From assembly GCF_963082655.1 (NCBI RefSeq), contig NC_081554.1, forward strand, positions 94,060,245 through 94,124,244: a stretch of DNA of 64,000 nt, in the 5' to 3' direction. Below the pieces are notes generated by a model that worked only from the letters and a program-made list of their open reading frames with translations, ran no database searches and was not told where the DNA came from. Positions within the stretch are counted from its first letter, which is position 1; each line of letters opens with the position of its first letter. A program made the position numbers and the translations under genes. The DNA comes from Stomoxys calcitrans (taxonomy: Eukaryota > Arthropoda > Insecta > Diptera > Muscidae). Below, in pieces: positions 33,595-43,873 of the stretch.

Positions 33595-33705
33595 TTTTCT
33601 CGTTCGTTTTACTCCTGCTCCCGGGTTTTCGTCTGTCACTCTCTACTATTACCCTTAAAAACAAATTTTAATAAGTAATAAGTGTCCCAATTAATTAAAT
33701 TAAAA
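33595..33705 (+). repeat. Copy 2 of the repeat at 23995, without insertion
   Basis: CCCGGGTTTTCGTCTGTCAC, CCTTAAAAACAAATTTTAAT then directly AAGTAATAAGTGTCC. It serves as the empty-site reference for the tRNA-like insertion at 24074. Confidence 0.65.
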
Positions 33706-33792
33706 AAAAAGTAAAAATCACCTAAAATATTTTTCCTGAATACGAAATTCATATTTTTTAATCCTAATTTTTTAAAATAGATTTAATGAAAA

Positions 33793-34912
33793 AACAAGTA
33801 AAAGCGTACTGAGTTCGGACGGGCTGAATCTTATATACCCTCCACCATGGATCGCATTTGTAGAGTTCTTTTCCCGGCATCTCTTCTTAGGCAAAAAAAG
33901 GAGAAAAGAAAAGATTTGCTCTGCTATTAGAGCGATATCAAGATATGGTCCGGTTCGGACCACAATTAAATTATATATTGGAGACCTGTGTAAAATGTCA
34001 GCCAATTCGAATAAGAATTGCGCCCTTTGGGGGCTCAAGAAGTAAAATAGAGAGATCGATTTATATGGGAGCTGTATCGGGCTATAGACCGATGCAGATC
34101 ATAATAAACACGTATGTTGATGGTCATAAGAGGATCCGTTGTACAAAATTTCAGGCAAATCGGATGATAATTGCGACCTCTAGAGGCTCACAAAGTGAAG
34201 ATCGGAGTTCGGTTTATATGGCAGCTATATCAAGTTATGAACCGATTTTAACCTTATTTGGCACATTTATTGAAAGTCACGCCATGCAAAATTTCAGCCA
34301 AATCGGATACGAATTGCGCTCTCTAGAAGCTCAAGAAGTCAAGTCTTCAGATCAGTTTATATGACAGCTATATCAGGTTATGGACCGATTTGAACCATAC
34401 TTGGCACAGTTGTTAGATATCATAACAATATACTTCGTACAAAACTTAGTGGCTGAAGAAGTCAAGACCCAAGATCGGTTTATATGGCAGCTATATCACG
34501 TTATGGACCGATTTCAACCATACTTGGCACAGTTGTTTTAAGTAAAAAAGTAAGTCGTGCAAAATTTCATTCCAACCGGATAAGAATTGCAAGAACCAAG
34601 ATCGGTTTATATGGCAGCTATATCAAAACATGGACCGATATGGCCCGTTTAGAATACCAACCGACCTACACTAATAAGAAGTATTTGTGCAAAATTTCAA
34701 GCGGCTAGCTTTACTCCTTCGAAACTTAGCGTGCTTTCGACGGACAGACAGACGGACGGACAGATTAACGGATGGACATGGCTAGATCGACACAAAATGT
34801 CACGACGATCAAGAATATATATACTTTATGGGGTCTCAGAGGAATTTTTCGAGTAGTTACAAACAGAATGACGAAATTAGTATACCCCATCCTACGGTGG
34901 AGGGAATAAAAA
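33793..34912 (+). repeat. Family A copy 8, both ends present
   Basis: Left end AAAACAAGTAAAAGCGTACT, hairpin weakened (TTCGGACGGGCTGAA); right end CCATCCTACGGTGGAGGGAA then TAAAAA. Several units of the 153-bp type in the middle. Confidence 0.8.
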
Positions 34913-35025
34913 TAAATTTTTTTGGCAGACCGTACCTGGGTTTGCAAGTCATGAATGGCATGGGAGTTTTATGCTCTACATGGTAGTACGACTATTTTTA
35001 AAACTTAAAAAAAATAACATATGTT

Positions 35026-36030
35026 TTTATACCCTCCACCATAGGAGATATACTAATTTCGTCATTCCGTTTGTAACTCCTCAAAAATTTTCGTCTAAGA
35101 CCCCATAAAGTATATATATTCTTGATCGTCATCTGTCCGTCCGTCTGTCGAAAGCACGCTAATTTACGAAGGAGTAAAGCTAGATGCTTAAAATTTTGCA
35201 CAAATATTTCTTATTAGTGTAGGTCGGTTGGTTTGTAAATTGGCCCATCGGTCCCATCGGTCCATGTTTTGATATAGCTGCCATATTAACCGATCTTGTG
35301 TCTAAACTTCTTGAGCATCTAGAGGGCGTAATTCTTATCCGATTTGTCTGAGATATTGCACGTGTTGTTTTGGTATAACTTTCAACAACCGTGCTAAGTA
35401 TGGTTCAAATAGGTTTATAATCAGTTATAGCTGCCATATAAACCGATCTTGGGTCTTGACTACTTGTGCCACTAGAGGAAGCAATTCTCATCCGATTTGG
35501 CTGAAATTTAGCATGAAATGTTTTGTTATGACTTCAATCAACCGTACTAAATATGGTTCAAATCGATACATAACCTGATATAGCTGCCATGTAAACCGAT
35601 CTGGGATCTTAACTTCTAAGGCCTCTAGATGGCGCAATTCTTAACCGATTTTGCTGAAACTTTGTACAACGGCTTCTCCAATGACCTCCAACATACGTGT
35701 CCAATATGGTCTTAATCGATCTTTAGCGTGATACAGCTCCCATATAAACCGATCTCCCGATTTTGCTTCTTGAGCCCCCAAATGGCGCATTTCTTATCCG
35801 AATGGACTGAAATATTACCCAATGTAGAAGTCATTGGTTTTCAACATTTAATTTACTTATGGTCCGAATCGGACTATAACTTGATATATCTCCAATAGCA
35901 TAACAATTTTTTTCCATTATTCTTTGTTTGCCTAAAATGATATATCGCGCAAAACACTCGACAATTGCGATCAATGGTGGAGGGTATATAATATTCGGCC
36001 CAGCCGAACTTAGGACTACTTTACTCGTTA
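35026..36030 (-). repeat. Family A copy 9, both ends present
   Basis: Begins TTATACCCTCCACCATAGGA and ends GGTGGAGGGTATATAATATT, then TCGGCCCAGCCGAA (hairpin with one G-T pair) and ACTTAGGACTACTTTACTCG. Confidence 0.8.
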
Positions 36031-36200
36031 TTAGATATGTTTAAGTTTAGTAAGTCCACTAGAAATACTCAAATTATTGTGCCTAAGTTAACTCCTTTCC
36101 TTGAAGTGCATGCTGGACTGCTCCTCTTCAAGTGCGTGCTTGACTGCTTCTGAGATCAGCTTCATTATAACTCCTTTTATCTTTAATTTCTCTCTTCTTT

Positions 36201-36645
36201 TTATACCCTCCACCGTAGGATGGGGGTATACTAATTTCGTCATTCTGTTTGTAACTACTCGAAATATTCGTCTGAGACGCCACAAAGCGTCGAAATATCC
36301 GTCCGTCTGTCCATCCGTCCGTCCGTCTGTCTGTCGAAAGCACGCTAACCTTCGAAGGAGTAAAGCTAGCCGCTTAAAATTTTGCACAAATACTTTTTAT
36401 TAGTGTAGGTCGGTTGGGATTGTAAATGGGCCAAATCGGTCCATGTTTTGATATAGCTGCCATATAAACCGATCTTGGGTCTTCTTTGACTTCTTGAGTC
36501 TCTAGAGGGCGCAATTCTGGTCCGATTTGAGTGAAATTTTGCACGTGGTGTTTTGGTATCACTTCCAATAACTGCGCTAAGTATGATTTAAATCGCTCCA
36601 TGTTTTGATATAGCTGCCATATAAACCGATCTTGGGTCTTGTCGA
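36201..36645 (-). repeat. Family A copy 10, truncated
   Basis: Has the TATACCCTCCACCGTAGGAT edge, the TCCGTCCGTCTGTC repeat and about one and a half units, then stops after GATCTTGGGTCTT at about 36640. Confidence 0.75.
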
Positions 36646-38022
36646 GTTTAAGCAGCAAACTGCACAAGCCGTCTAAGCAGTTTACGTCTAATCGTTTACA
36701 TATATCGTGGAGAATTTTGGAAATAATATTTTATCTCTAAGATTACTTGTACACCCAGAGATAAGTTGTTACCAAACGCGCTGATTTCAGTGCCATTCGA
36801 TATTTGTTGTAACGCAACACCGTTTTGAAGCAGAGCAAGACTGCATGGTATGGATGAAATAAAAAATAATTAGTACCGTTTGGCGCAAACCTTATTTCGG
36901 AATTTAAAGTAAGGCCATTCATATAATGCTCATACTCAATTCAAATGCCATTGATATAAGTGTTGTAACTCAAACATTATTCATTTGGAAAGATATTTTG
37001 TTAGTGTGTCACAGTTCTGTACAAGACTTTCATAAGCGATATTATAAAATTTCTCGCGATCTCCTATGACACAGCTCTAATCTAGTGTGAATGAGAAGAG
37101 GCCATAGGATGCAATATCCATGTTAATCTCTGAAGATGCTAGAATAAATCTTTGTTGCAAATCTGCCCAAGCCAAGAAGGGAATCCCAGAAAATTAAATA
37201 CACCTCAACTTGAACTACTAAACCAATAAAATGATTTACACCTTCAGGCAGGTCGGTCACACGACTAGGCCATCAAATCGTCATCCATGCATATTAACCT
37301 CCTCCCACATTAACGTTGAAATTTAGGCAATTTACACCTTTATCCACGTCGTTTTGGGATACAGCAACTTAACACATCATCTACTTCGATCTGATGTAAA
37401 TCTTTTTCAGCGGACAAGATGCCAAGGATCCCATACATAAATAATCCAAGGATGAGGGTAAGACTATAAGTTGCATAATCTTCGGTAAGTAACTGAAGAT
37501 TACAGCACTCCCATTGTTATCCTCTTGAATGAAAACATACACACACGTATGGACATATTTGTGTGCGTTTGTTTAACGTAAAAGAGACAATAGATACGAA
37601 TATATGTGTGCGTGGCAACCAAAGAGCATTGGTCAATGACACAATCACTGACCCAGACCCAGACTATATAGAAGGGTCGCACTCTTGAGTGAAACAACAA
37701 CAATAGACAGCAGATGCGTTGGGTTCTTTTCAATTTATTGGTCATACACTCGTGAGTGGGTGTTTGTAAATGTGAGACAAGCATATGTCATGACTATGAG
37801 AGATACATGTATGCATGTGGAATTGTTCCATACGCTTAAGGGTATGATATGTGGTCTTGGAGGTGAGAATTTAAAGCATACATCAAGCAGCCTGAGTAAA
37901 AACAAATGAAGACTTGTTAGGTGCGGCCGTGCGGTATCTTGGCAACTCACCATCAAGAATTCTACTAAAAATTTACACAAATGAACTTAGTTGAAGGGCA
38001 CATGTGTGCATATTTTTACCAC
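36646..38022. other. Noncoding DNA with one family E element
   Basis: Apart from the element at 36751-37009 no repeat or supported gene is seen. 37500-37800 has ACACACACG/GTGTGCG-type short simple runs. Confidence 0.4.
36751..37009 (+). mobile_element. Family E element, copy 1 (non-coding, ACAC...GTGT ends)
   Basis: Starts ACACCCAGAGATAAGTTGTT and ends TTTTGTTAGTGTGT. The first 145 bp align with the complement of 43873-43730 (ACCAAACG, TTTCAGTRCCATWCG, GGTATGGATGAAA, TTAGTACC). Short inverted ends beginning ACAC suggest a small DNA transposon; the superfamily is unknown. Confidence 0.5.
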
Positions 38023-38305
38023 TAAATTTTCCCACGAATATTCCATTTAGGAACAGGGGATACTTCTCTCATATCAATGAGTACAGTCCGATTAAAGTTA
38101 AGCTTAATGATAGGGGACCGAGTCCGAATGATGTGCCCCATAGCGACACCAGAAGTTTTAATATGGCAGGATCCTGACAAATGTAGACAGCATTAGTAAT
38201 GGGATAACCACCGTTGACAATTTTTCTGATGTTCACACCGGGATTTGAACCCAGTCGTTCGGCGTCATAGGCGGACATGCTAACCTCTGCGAAACGGTGG
38301 CCTCC
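38023..38305 (-). mobile_element. tRNA-derived SINE, full length
   Basis: Minus strand: GGAGGCCACCGTTTCGCAGA, B-box-like GGGTTCAAATCCC near 38240, body, and tail ATTCGTGGGAAAATTT. No clear target duplication could be found. Confidence 0.75.
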
Positions 38306-38309
38306 AAAT

Positions 38310-38457
38310 CAGCCAAAATTGTAAGCTTTTTTGGACCGTAGAAGACTAAGCGTGAGATTGGTTTATATGGGCGCTATATAAGGTTATATACTGATTTGGA
38401 TCATACGTACCACGGATAGCCCTCTATAATCTACATACTTATATACCCTCCAAGATG
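38310..38457 (+). repeat. Family A/C-like fragment, insertion target of the LINE
   Basis: Contains GAGATTGGTTTATATGGGCG, GGATCATACGTACCACGG and TATATACCCTCCAAGATG. The last 15 bp reappear after the LINE at 41739-41753, so this repeat-like sequence was the target site. Confidence 0.5.
38443..38457. repeat. Left target-site duplication of the LINE
   Basis: ATACCCTCCAAGATG, identical to 41739-41753. Confidence 0.85.
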
Positions 38458-41400
38458 TTTTCCTTTTATTTGAAACACATGTAACTGCAAATAAACGATC
38501 AAACTTTTCGTCATACCTCAAAAACTACTACCTACACTGGGTGGACGCAATTAAAATGAATAGATTTGGTAGAGCAAGTGGAGGAGGCCTCTATGGATTC
38601 AAAAAAGAGTTAAAAATCTCACTCAAAGCTAACTTTATAACGTCATACTCTTATCCATTTCTATCTTTAAATATTTGCGGTAACACAGTCTATTTAATTC
38701 CCATCTACATAAACTGTACTAGCTGGAAGCATGAGGCTGAAAAATTTGACTCCTTTTTATTGGATCTTGGCCCAACAAACTTTTGCCTAATGGGAGATAT
38801 GAATGCCAGAATTGGCAACGTCCAGATTTTAGACAACAACATGATTCGTGGTATTTCTCATATTAATTCCGTTAGAAAGTCCAAAGATATAACTACAAAC
38901 TCTCGTGGGAAACAACTATTGAACATTGTTGAGAACATTGGCGGTATTATATTAAATGGTAGGATAGATGGCGACGTTGAGGGAGAATACAGTTTCTGCG
39001 GTGTAATGGGTAACTCTGTTATTGATTACTGTATCTGTTCCACTACTTTCATTCATTATGTCGAGAAACTTGTGATTCCCCCTAAACCATATTCTGACCA
39101 CATGCCTTTGTGCCTTCAAATCAGAATTCCTAGGCTAATGGGCAGTGGAGGCGATAACAACATTCAACACCGTCTTTATTGGAAAGGAATATATAAAGCA
39201 CAGTATGTACGAAAACTTAATTCCATGCTACTTGATCTAGGTCAAATAAATAGTTTACCTGTTGATGTTATGGTCGAGAGCATTTCCCGGGCAATTAGAC
39301 AGGCTCATATCCACAGGAGGAATAGAAAATTTTTTGAACCTAGGCAAAGATGGTTTGATTGGTCTTGCTTCCGTGCACGGTCTGTTATGTACAGAAGGCT
39401 AAAATTGTACAAAAGAATGAATACGGAGAACAATAGGAGGCTCTATTACTCATCAAGGAAAAGTTTTCGAAGGCTGTGTAGTGAAAAGAAGTTGGAATAT
39501 TTTAACAACAACTTGATGAGGTTAGACGAAGTAAAGTGTAGCAAGGAATGGTGGGAACTATCTAAATCATTAAGTACCAGTTCGAACAGCATGAAAGGAA
39601 ACATTGATGCAAATGAGTTCAAACGATATTTCAGCTCGCTTTTGGATAAGTCTGGTCAATCCCAGGAAATTAGTTGGTGCATGCCGTTTTTCGTAGACCC
39701 GTTCTTAGATTCCCCTATTGAATATTATGAATTATATAATGTTATAAGGAAGTTGAAACCGAATAAGTCCCCAGGGCAGGATGGTATCCCTTATGAGTTC
39801 TACAGACATGCTCCCAGATGTTTCCTTCAAAAACTGTTATACGTTTTCAATCAAATCTTCCTTAAGGGAGACATACCAATCACATTCACTGAATCCATTC
39901 TGATTCCATTACACAAAAAAGGGGATGTAAACGTACCAAGCAACTACAGAGGCTTATCGCTTATTGACTCGGTTTGTAAAATTTTCAACTCTATTCTTTT
40001 GAATAGGATAACGAATTGGTTGTCAATGAATAGTATTTTGAATGAATTTCAGGCTGGCTTCAGAAAGGATTATTCTACGATTGACAACATTTTCAATTTA
40101 GTTAGCATTGTGAAGTTGAACCAGGCTAAAGGTAAGACCACTTATGCCTTTTTTGTTGATTTTTCCGCGGCTTTTGATCTTATCCCAAGAAACAGTCTGT
40201 TCTACAAACTCTCATCTTTAGGACTTTCAACGAAAATTGTATCGATAGTGACATTACTGTACAAGAATACTAAAAGCAGAGTATGGGATGGAAATACATA
40301 CTCGGAATATTTTCCTGTAGAGTCGGGAGTGAAACAGGGATGTATTCTTAGCCCAGTTCTTTTTTCACTATATTTAAATGACTTACCCGATGCTCTAACT
40401 GGAGGAATAAATATCGCGAACACACACGTGAAGATACTACTCTATGCCGACGATATTGTGATCTTGTCTGATACACCTAAAGATTTACAGATTATGATTG
40501 ACACTTTGCAGGAATATTGCAGTACATGGAGCTTAAAAGTAAACCTTACTAAGTCGAAAGTTATGGTTTTTAGAAAGAGTACTAGGATATCGTCCGGTCT
40601 TCGTTTCCGCTACAACGATGAAGATATAGAAATAGTTAACAGATATACTTATCTCGGTGTGGAAATCGCGTACAATTTGTCTTTCAAAGACCATTTAAAG
40701 AACAAATTATCGGCATCGAAAATTGCTATTAACTCCACGTGGTCGAAATATATAAATAACCCAAGAATCTCTCACGATAATAAATTAAAAATATTTGACT
40801 CTTGTTCAAAGTCTATCATGTGTTATGCTGCTCAAGTATGGGGTTACGAGAAATATGATGATGTTGAAAAGTTGTTTCGTTTTTTCATTAAAAAGATGTT
40901 TTACTTACCTAACAACACACCTAATTATATGTTGTATCTAGAATCCGGACTATACTCCTTATACTCCTCCACCCTTAAAACTCATTTTCTTTACATCAAG
41001 AGGGTACTTCAACTAGAAGTTAGTAGACTTCCTCGAATTCTAGCAGAGGAAATCCTTAAACTAAATATTTCCTGGGCAAAAGTGTGGTCGGAATTATGTC
41101 AGGATTTGAACTATCTGCCCGCCAACAATAGATTGCCCTTATGCGCCTATTGGAGGGAAATAATTGATGCCTTGAATGTAAAGGAACGATATAGTTTTGA
41201 ATCGGCAGCCAGAAATTCTCAGTTTCACGATCTCTACCCATATCTTGATTATAATATGATCCCAACACTGACAGAGAATCTTTCTGCTCGTGCTACCAGC
41301 TTGATCATTAAAGCCAGAGGTGGATTGCTTGATCTGAATTCCAGGGCATTTCGAAGTAACACTACTGGCATATGTTCTATCTGTAACACAGATGAACCTG

Positions 41401-41738
41401 AAAATACTTTACATTTTATTGGAAAATGTCCTATTTTGAAAGAATTTAGGAAACTTTATTTTAACAAAATAAGTCTCGAAGAAAATGAAACATTAAACAT
41501 ACTAAATGGCACGAATCTTACCTCTCTGTACTCTTATTTAGAAAGCTGTATCAAATATAGAAAATTAATAATAAACTGTTTTGATGTTTGAAAATTATAT
41601 AAATGATTAAATATTTTAACATGGCAAGCAGCATATGTGCTAAGCCATATATAGATTGTATGCTTAAGAATCAATATTATATACATGCATGTATTATTTT
41701 GTATTTCTTAATCAATCTATTAATAAATAATAATAATA
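38458..41738 (+). mobile_element. Young 5'-truncated non-LTR retrotransposon
   Basis: A 3,281-bp insertion bounded by a perfect 15-bp target-site duplication (38443-38457 and 41739-41753). It starts inside the endonuclease coding region, has one open frame to 41591, a 3' untranslated region of about 147 bp, and a TAATAATAATAAT-type tail. 5' truncation with an intact 3' end is the normal outcome of incomplete target-primed reverse transcription. The absence of any stop or shift implies recent insertion. Confidence 0.9.
38460..41591 (+). CDS. Non-LTR retrotransposon ORF2: endonuclease (truncated) and reverse transcriptase
   Basis: About 1,044 codons are open from the insertion junction; the GTG at 38541 is only a nominal start, because the frame continues upstream through a FETH motif with the endonuclease catalytic Glu. 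Numbered from 38541, the APE-type endonuclease runs to about residue 200 (GDMNAR 85-90, IDYC 161-164, SDHMPL 185-190). The reverse transcriptase covers roughly 395-690: KSPGQDGIP 409-417, SNYRGLSLID 467-476, NEFQAGFRKD 501-510, FVDFSAAFD 538-546 (first catalytic Asp), GVKQGCILSP 596-605 and YADD 635-638. A C-x2-C-x9-H-x4-C knuckle lies at 945-963. No RNase H follows, which separates it from LINE-A. The product would nick target DNA and copy the element RNA onto it, but this copy lacks its promoter, any ORF1 and the start of the endonuclease, so it is probably not mobile by itself. The clade (CR1/L2-like or other) is not settled. Confidence 0.93.
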   Translation, partial: FLLFETHVTANKRSNFSSYLKNYYLHWVDAIKMNRFGRASGGGLYGFKKELKISLKANFITSYSYPFLSLNICGNTVYLIPIYINCTSWKHEAEKFDSFLLDLGPTNFCLMGDMNARIGNVQILDNNMIRGISHINSVRKSKDITTNSRGKQLLNIVENIGGIILNGRIDGDVEGEYSFCGVMGNSVIDYCICSTTFIHYVEKLVIPPKPYSDHMPLCLQIRIPRLMGSGGDNNIQHRLYWKGIYKAQYVRKLNSMLLDLGQINSLPVDVMVESISRAIRQAHIHRRNRKFFEPRQRWFDWSCFRARSVMYRRLKLYKRMNTENNRRLYYSSRKSFRRLCSEKKLEYFNNNLMRLDEVKCSKEWWELSKSLSTSSNSMKGNIDANEFKRYFSSLLDKSGQSQEISWCMPFFVDPFLDSPIEYYELYNVIRKLKPNKSPGQDGIPYEFYRHAPRCFLQKLLYVFNQIFLKGDIPITFTESILIPLHKKGDVNVPSNYRGLSLIDSVCKIFNSILLNRITNWLSMNSILNEFQAGFRKDYSTIDNIFNLVSIVKLNQAKGKTTYAFFVDFSAAFDLIPRNSLFYKLSSLGLSTKIVSIVTLLYKNTKSRVWDGNTYSEYFPVESGVKQGCILSPVLFSLYLNDLPDALTGGINIANTHVKILLYADDIVILSDTPKDLQIMIDTLQEYCSTWSLKVNLTKSKVMVFRKSTRISSGLRFRYNDEDIEIVNRYTYLGVEIAYNLSFKDHLKNKLSASKIAINSTWSKYINNPRISHDNKLKIFDSCSKSIMCYAAQVWGYEKYDDVEKLFRFFIKKMFYLPNNTPNYMLYLESGLYSLYSSTLKTHFLYIKRVLQLEVSRLPRILAEEILKLNISWAKVWSELCQDLNYLPANNRLPLCAYWREIIDALNVKERYSFESAARNSQFHDLYPYLDYNMIPTLTENLSARATSLIIKARGGLLDLNSRAFRSNTTGICSICNTDEPENTLHFIGKCPILKEFRKLYFNKISLEENETLNILNGTNLTSLYSYLESCIKYRKLIINCFDV

Positions 41739-41753
41739 ATACCCTCCAAGATG
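41739..41753. repeat. Right target-site duplication of the LINE
   Basis: ATACCCTCCAAGATG, following the TAA-rich tail and preceding GGATGCAAATTG, which continues the pre-insertion sequence. Confidence 0.85.
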
Positions 41754-41776
41754 GGATGCAAATTGAATATTTACCA

Positions 41777-41917
41777 ATGAACATATATTAAGGAATGTGG
41801 GGCAAACTTCTCACATATAAATGAGTTCTGGCCGATTCAAGTTCAAGATTCAAGCTCGTCCTTTTTATAGCCGCGTCCGAACGGCGTGCCGCAGTGCGAC
41901 ACCAATTTGGGAAGAAC
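41777..41917 (-). mobile_element. SINE tail fragment
   Basis: The minus strand has GTGTCGCACTGCGGCACGCC, GTTCGGACGCGGCTATAAAA and the tail TTGCCCCACATTCCTTAATA. The head with the A and B boxes is missing. Confidence 0.65.
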
Positions 41918-41923
41918 AAAGAT

Positions 41924-42400
41924 TCTTCTTGAAGTCTCAATACGTCTGCCAAATATCTTCAAAATCGGTTCAGATTTAGATATAACTATTGGGTTGCCCA
42001 AAAAGTAATTTTTTAAAAAAAAAGTAAATGCATTTTTAATAAAACTTAGAATGAACATTAATCAAATATACTTTTTTTACACTTTTTTTCTAAAGCAACC
42101 TAAAAGTAACAGCTGATAGCTGACAGAAGAAAGAATGCAATTACAGAGTCACAAGCTGTGAAAAAAATTGTCAACGTCGACTATATGAAAAATTCGCAAT
42201 TACTTTTTGGGCAACCCAATATATATAGAGATGTGGTAGCCACAGTTTTGTTCGTATTATTTCAAGATTTTGTATGATATGTTTATTTGAAGGTCCAAAA
42301 ATGTGTGTAAATTTATATTTCAAATCGGTTCATATTTAGATATAGGTCCTATATATAACTTTCACACGATATATATTTTAATGGCTGAAATCGATGTAAT
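41924..42400 (-). repeat. Family C copy 2, interrupted by a MITE
   Basis: 41924-41988 (TTGAAGTCTCAATACGTCTG, TTCAGATTTAGATATAAC) and 42222-42400 (GTGGTAGCCACAGTTTTG, CGGTTCATATTTAGATATAG) are family C blocks. The MITE at 41989-42219 separates them. Confidence 0.5.
41989..42219 (+). mobile_element. MITE with TTGGGTTGCCC ends, copy 3
   Basis: 231 bp, termini TTGGGTTGCCCAAAAAGTAA and TTACTTTTTGGGCAACCCAA, TA on both sides (41987-41988 and 42220-42221). Confidence 0.88.
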
Positions 42401-42601
42401 TGGTACAATCTTTACAATATTTAGCATGTAGTATAAAAGGTATTGAATGGGTTGCCCACCATAGGTGAGCTCACATGGAGGCCAGTTTGAACCATTGTGA
42501 TACCCTAGAAAGAAAGATAAGGGAAAAAAAGATGCTAGACCTTGGACCATGTTCAGAGATTAAAAACAAATAAAAATAATCAGGAGGAACGGATAACCAG
42601 A

Positions 42602-42615
42602 GGGGGGGGGGGGGG
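42602..42615. repeat. G14 homopolymer
   Basis: Fourteen consecutive G residues just downstream (in LINE-B sense) of the LINE-B fragment. Length may be unreliable in the assembly. Confidence 0.9.
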
Positions 42616-42619
42616 TGTC

Positions 42620-43450
42620 AATTCCCCCGCAACCATCCTGTCCTGTCAACACATCTCAGGAGACCTTCCAGAGGTACGTTCGCAAGATAATCCAGTTAGC
42701 AGAAAAACCAGCTCGCCAGAAAGGAGGGCATGTGTCTTTGCAGAACCGGACCCATAGCAAGTGCTCAATAGTCTCAAGCTCATCAAGTCAGATCCTGCAG
42801 AAGTCATTGAGCGGTATTCTCATGCGCGCCGCCATGCGACCTATGGCACTGATGTGTAACCTGGTAATGACTCCTGTTAGCAGTCCGCCAACCATCCGCC
42901 GAGACCCATCTTGCCACCAACGCCGCTCTGGCCATCTCTTCTACTGTGTTCAGTAGCTCGACAAATGGCACGTATGCAAGACCCGTGACTGCTTCGCCCG
43001 GCGCAGACGAACCCCTCCTGACACATTCATCCTCCCCCTCATTTGCTAGAATCCTCTCATGTCCCGGAACCCATGTCAGCGTCACATCGTGGACTTTGAG
43101 TCTTTCCAGGAATTCCAAGGAATTTGACCTCATCGTCCTCGACTCATACTGTCCACATAAATCCTGTGTTTTGAGGGCGGAAAATCCCTTACCAGAATTT
43201 CTCCTGCGACTACTGTAATGGCACAGACTTTTCCCTGAAAGACCGTACACGTGTCCGGCAGTCTCAGAGATATGTCCATGTTGAGTGCGTCGGAGTAGAC
43301 CCCAAATCCAGACCCTTACACCATCTTGGAGCCATCAGTGAAGATCGAGGTCTCATCCTCCTCAATCACAACATTCGACCTCCATTCATAACTTTCAGAA
43401 AAGATAAAACAGCTGTCTACAAAGCTGTCTTGATATTCAGAGTCCAGCCG
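42620..43450 (-). pseudogene. LINE-B fragment: RNase H-bearing retrotransposon, different family
   Basis: Minus strand from 43450: TSIFTDGSKMV then a stop, GSGFGVYSDALNMDISLRLP, VFQGKVCAITVVAGEIL (the catalytic Glu of the usual FQAEI motif is Lys here), VDSMSRTMRSNSLEFLERLK, VTLTWVPGHERILANEGEDE and a degenerate tail. The RNase H layout is like LINE-A but the sequence is clearly different, so it is a separate element family. Stop codons and at least one frameshift inactivate it. The fragment lacks the endonuclease and the reverse transcriptase. Confidence 0.7.
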
Positions 43451-43575
43451 AAATCATGTCGAAGCCATGTATGTTCAAACGGAATTGGACTATTCATTTA
43501 CGGTATTTGAAGCTTCGGAATGCCCCTTGATCCAAAGGCGGAATTAAGCATGTGCAATTTAGTGGAAGAATTGCT

Positions 43576-43873
43576 ACACTGATAAAAAAAATTACGGTAC
43601 TTTGCCGATACCGCCTGGTATAAGTTTGTTCGCGTCATTGACAAAGACAAAGGGGTGGAATAAACAATAACCGTTTGGTACTAAAACCAATAACAGATTG
43701 GTAATAAAACCAATACCATTTCGGTAATATGGACAGTACCAAATGGTACTAATCATTTTAAGTTTCATCCATACCATCCGGTATTGTTTTTGTACTATAT
43801 GGTGTTGCTTTACTATCAATACCGTATGGTACTGAAATGAGCACGTTTGGTATCAACTTTTCTATGGGTGTAC
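43576..43873 (-). mobile_element. Family E element, copy 2 (GGTA/TACC-rich)
   Basis: Bounded by ACACTGATAAAAAAAATT and the complement of ACACCCATAGAAAAGTTG. The interior is dense in near-palindromic ACCGTATGGTACT/TACCAAATGGTACT motifs. The right half aligns in inverted orientation with 36751-36895. Confidence 0.5.

Noticed and set aside
33268..33639. 123-codon minus-strand ORF with a basic N-terminus and a hydrophobic segment
   Set aside because: No recognisable family, overlaps the dispersed repeat at 33595, and an opposite-strand ORF covers much of it.
42804..42956. Plus-strand ORFs across 42542-43218
   Set aside because: They are the opposite-strand shadow of the LINE-B RNase H fragment, which has recognisable motifs on the minus strand.
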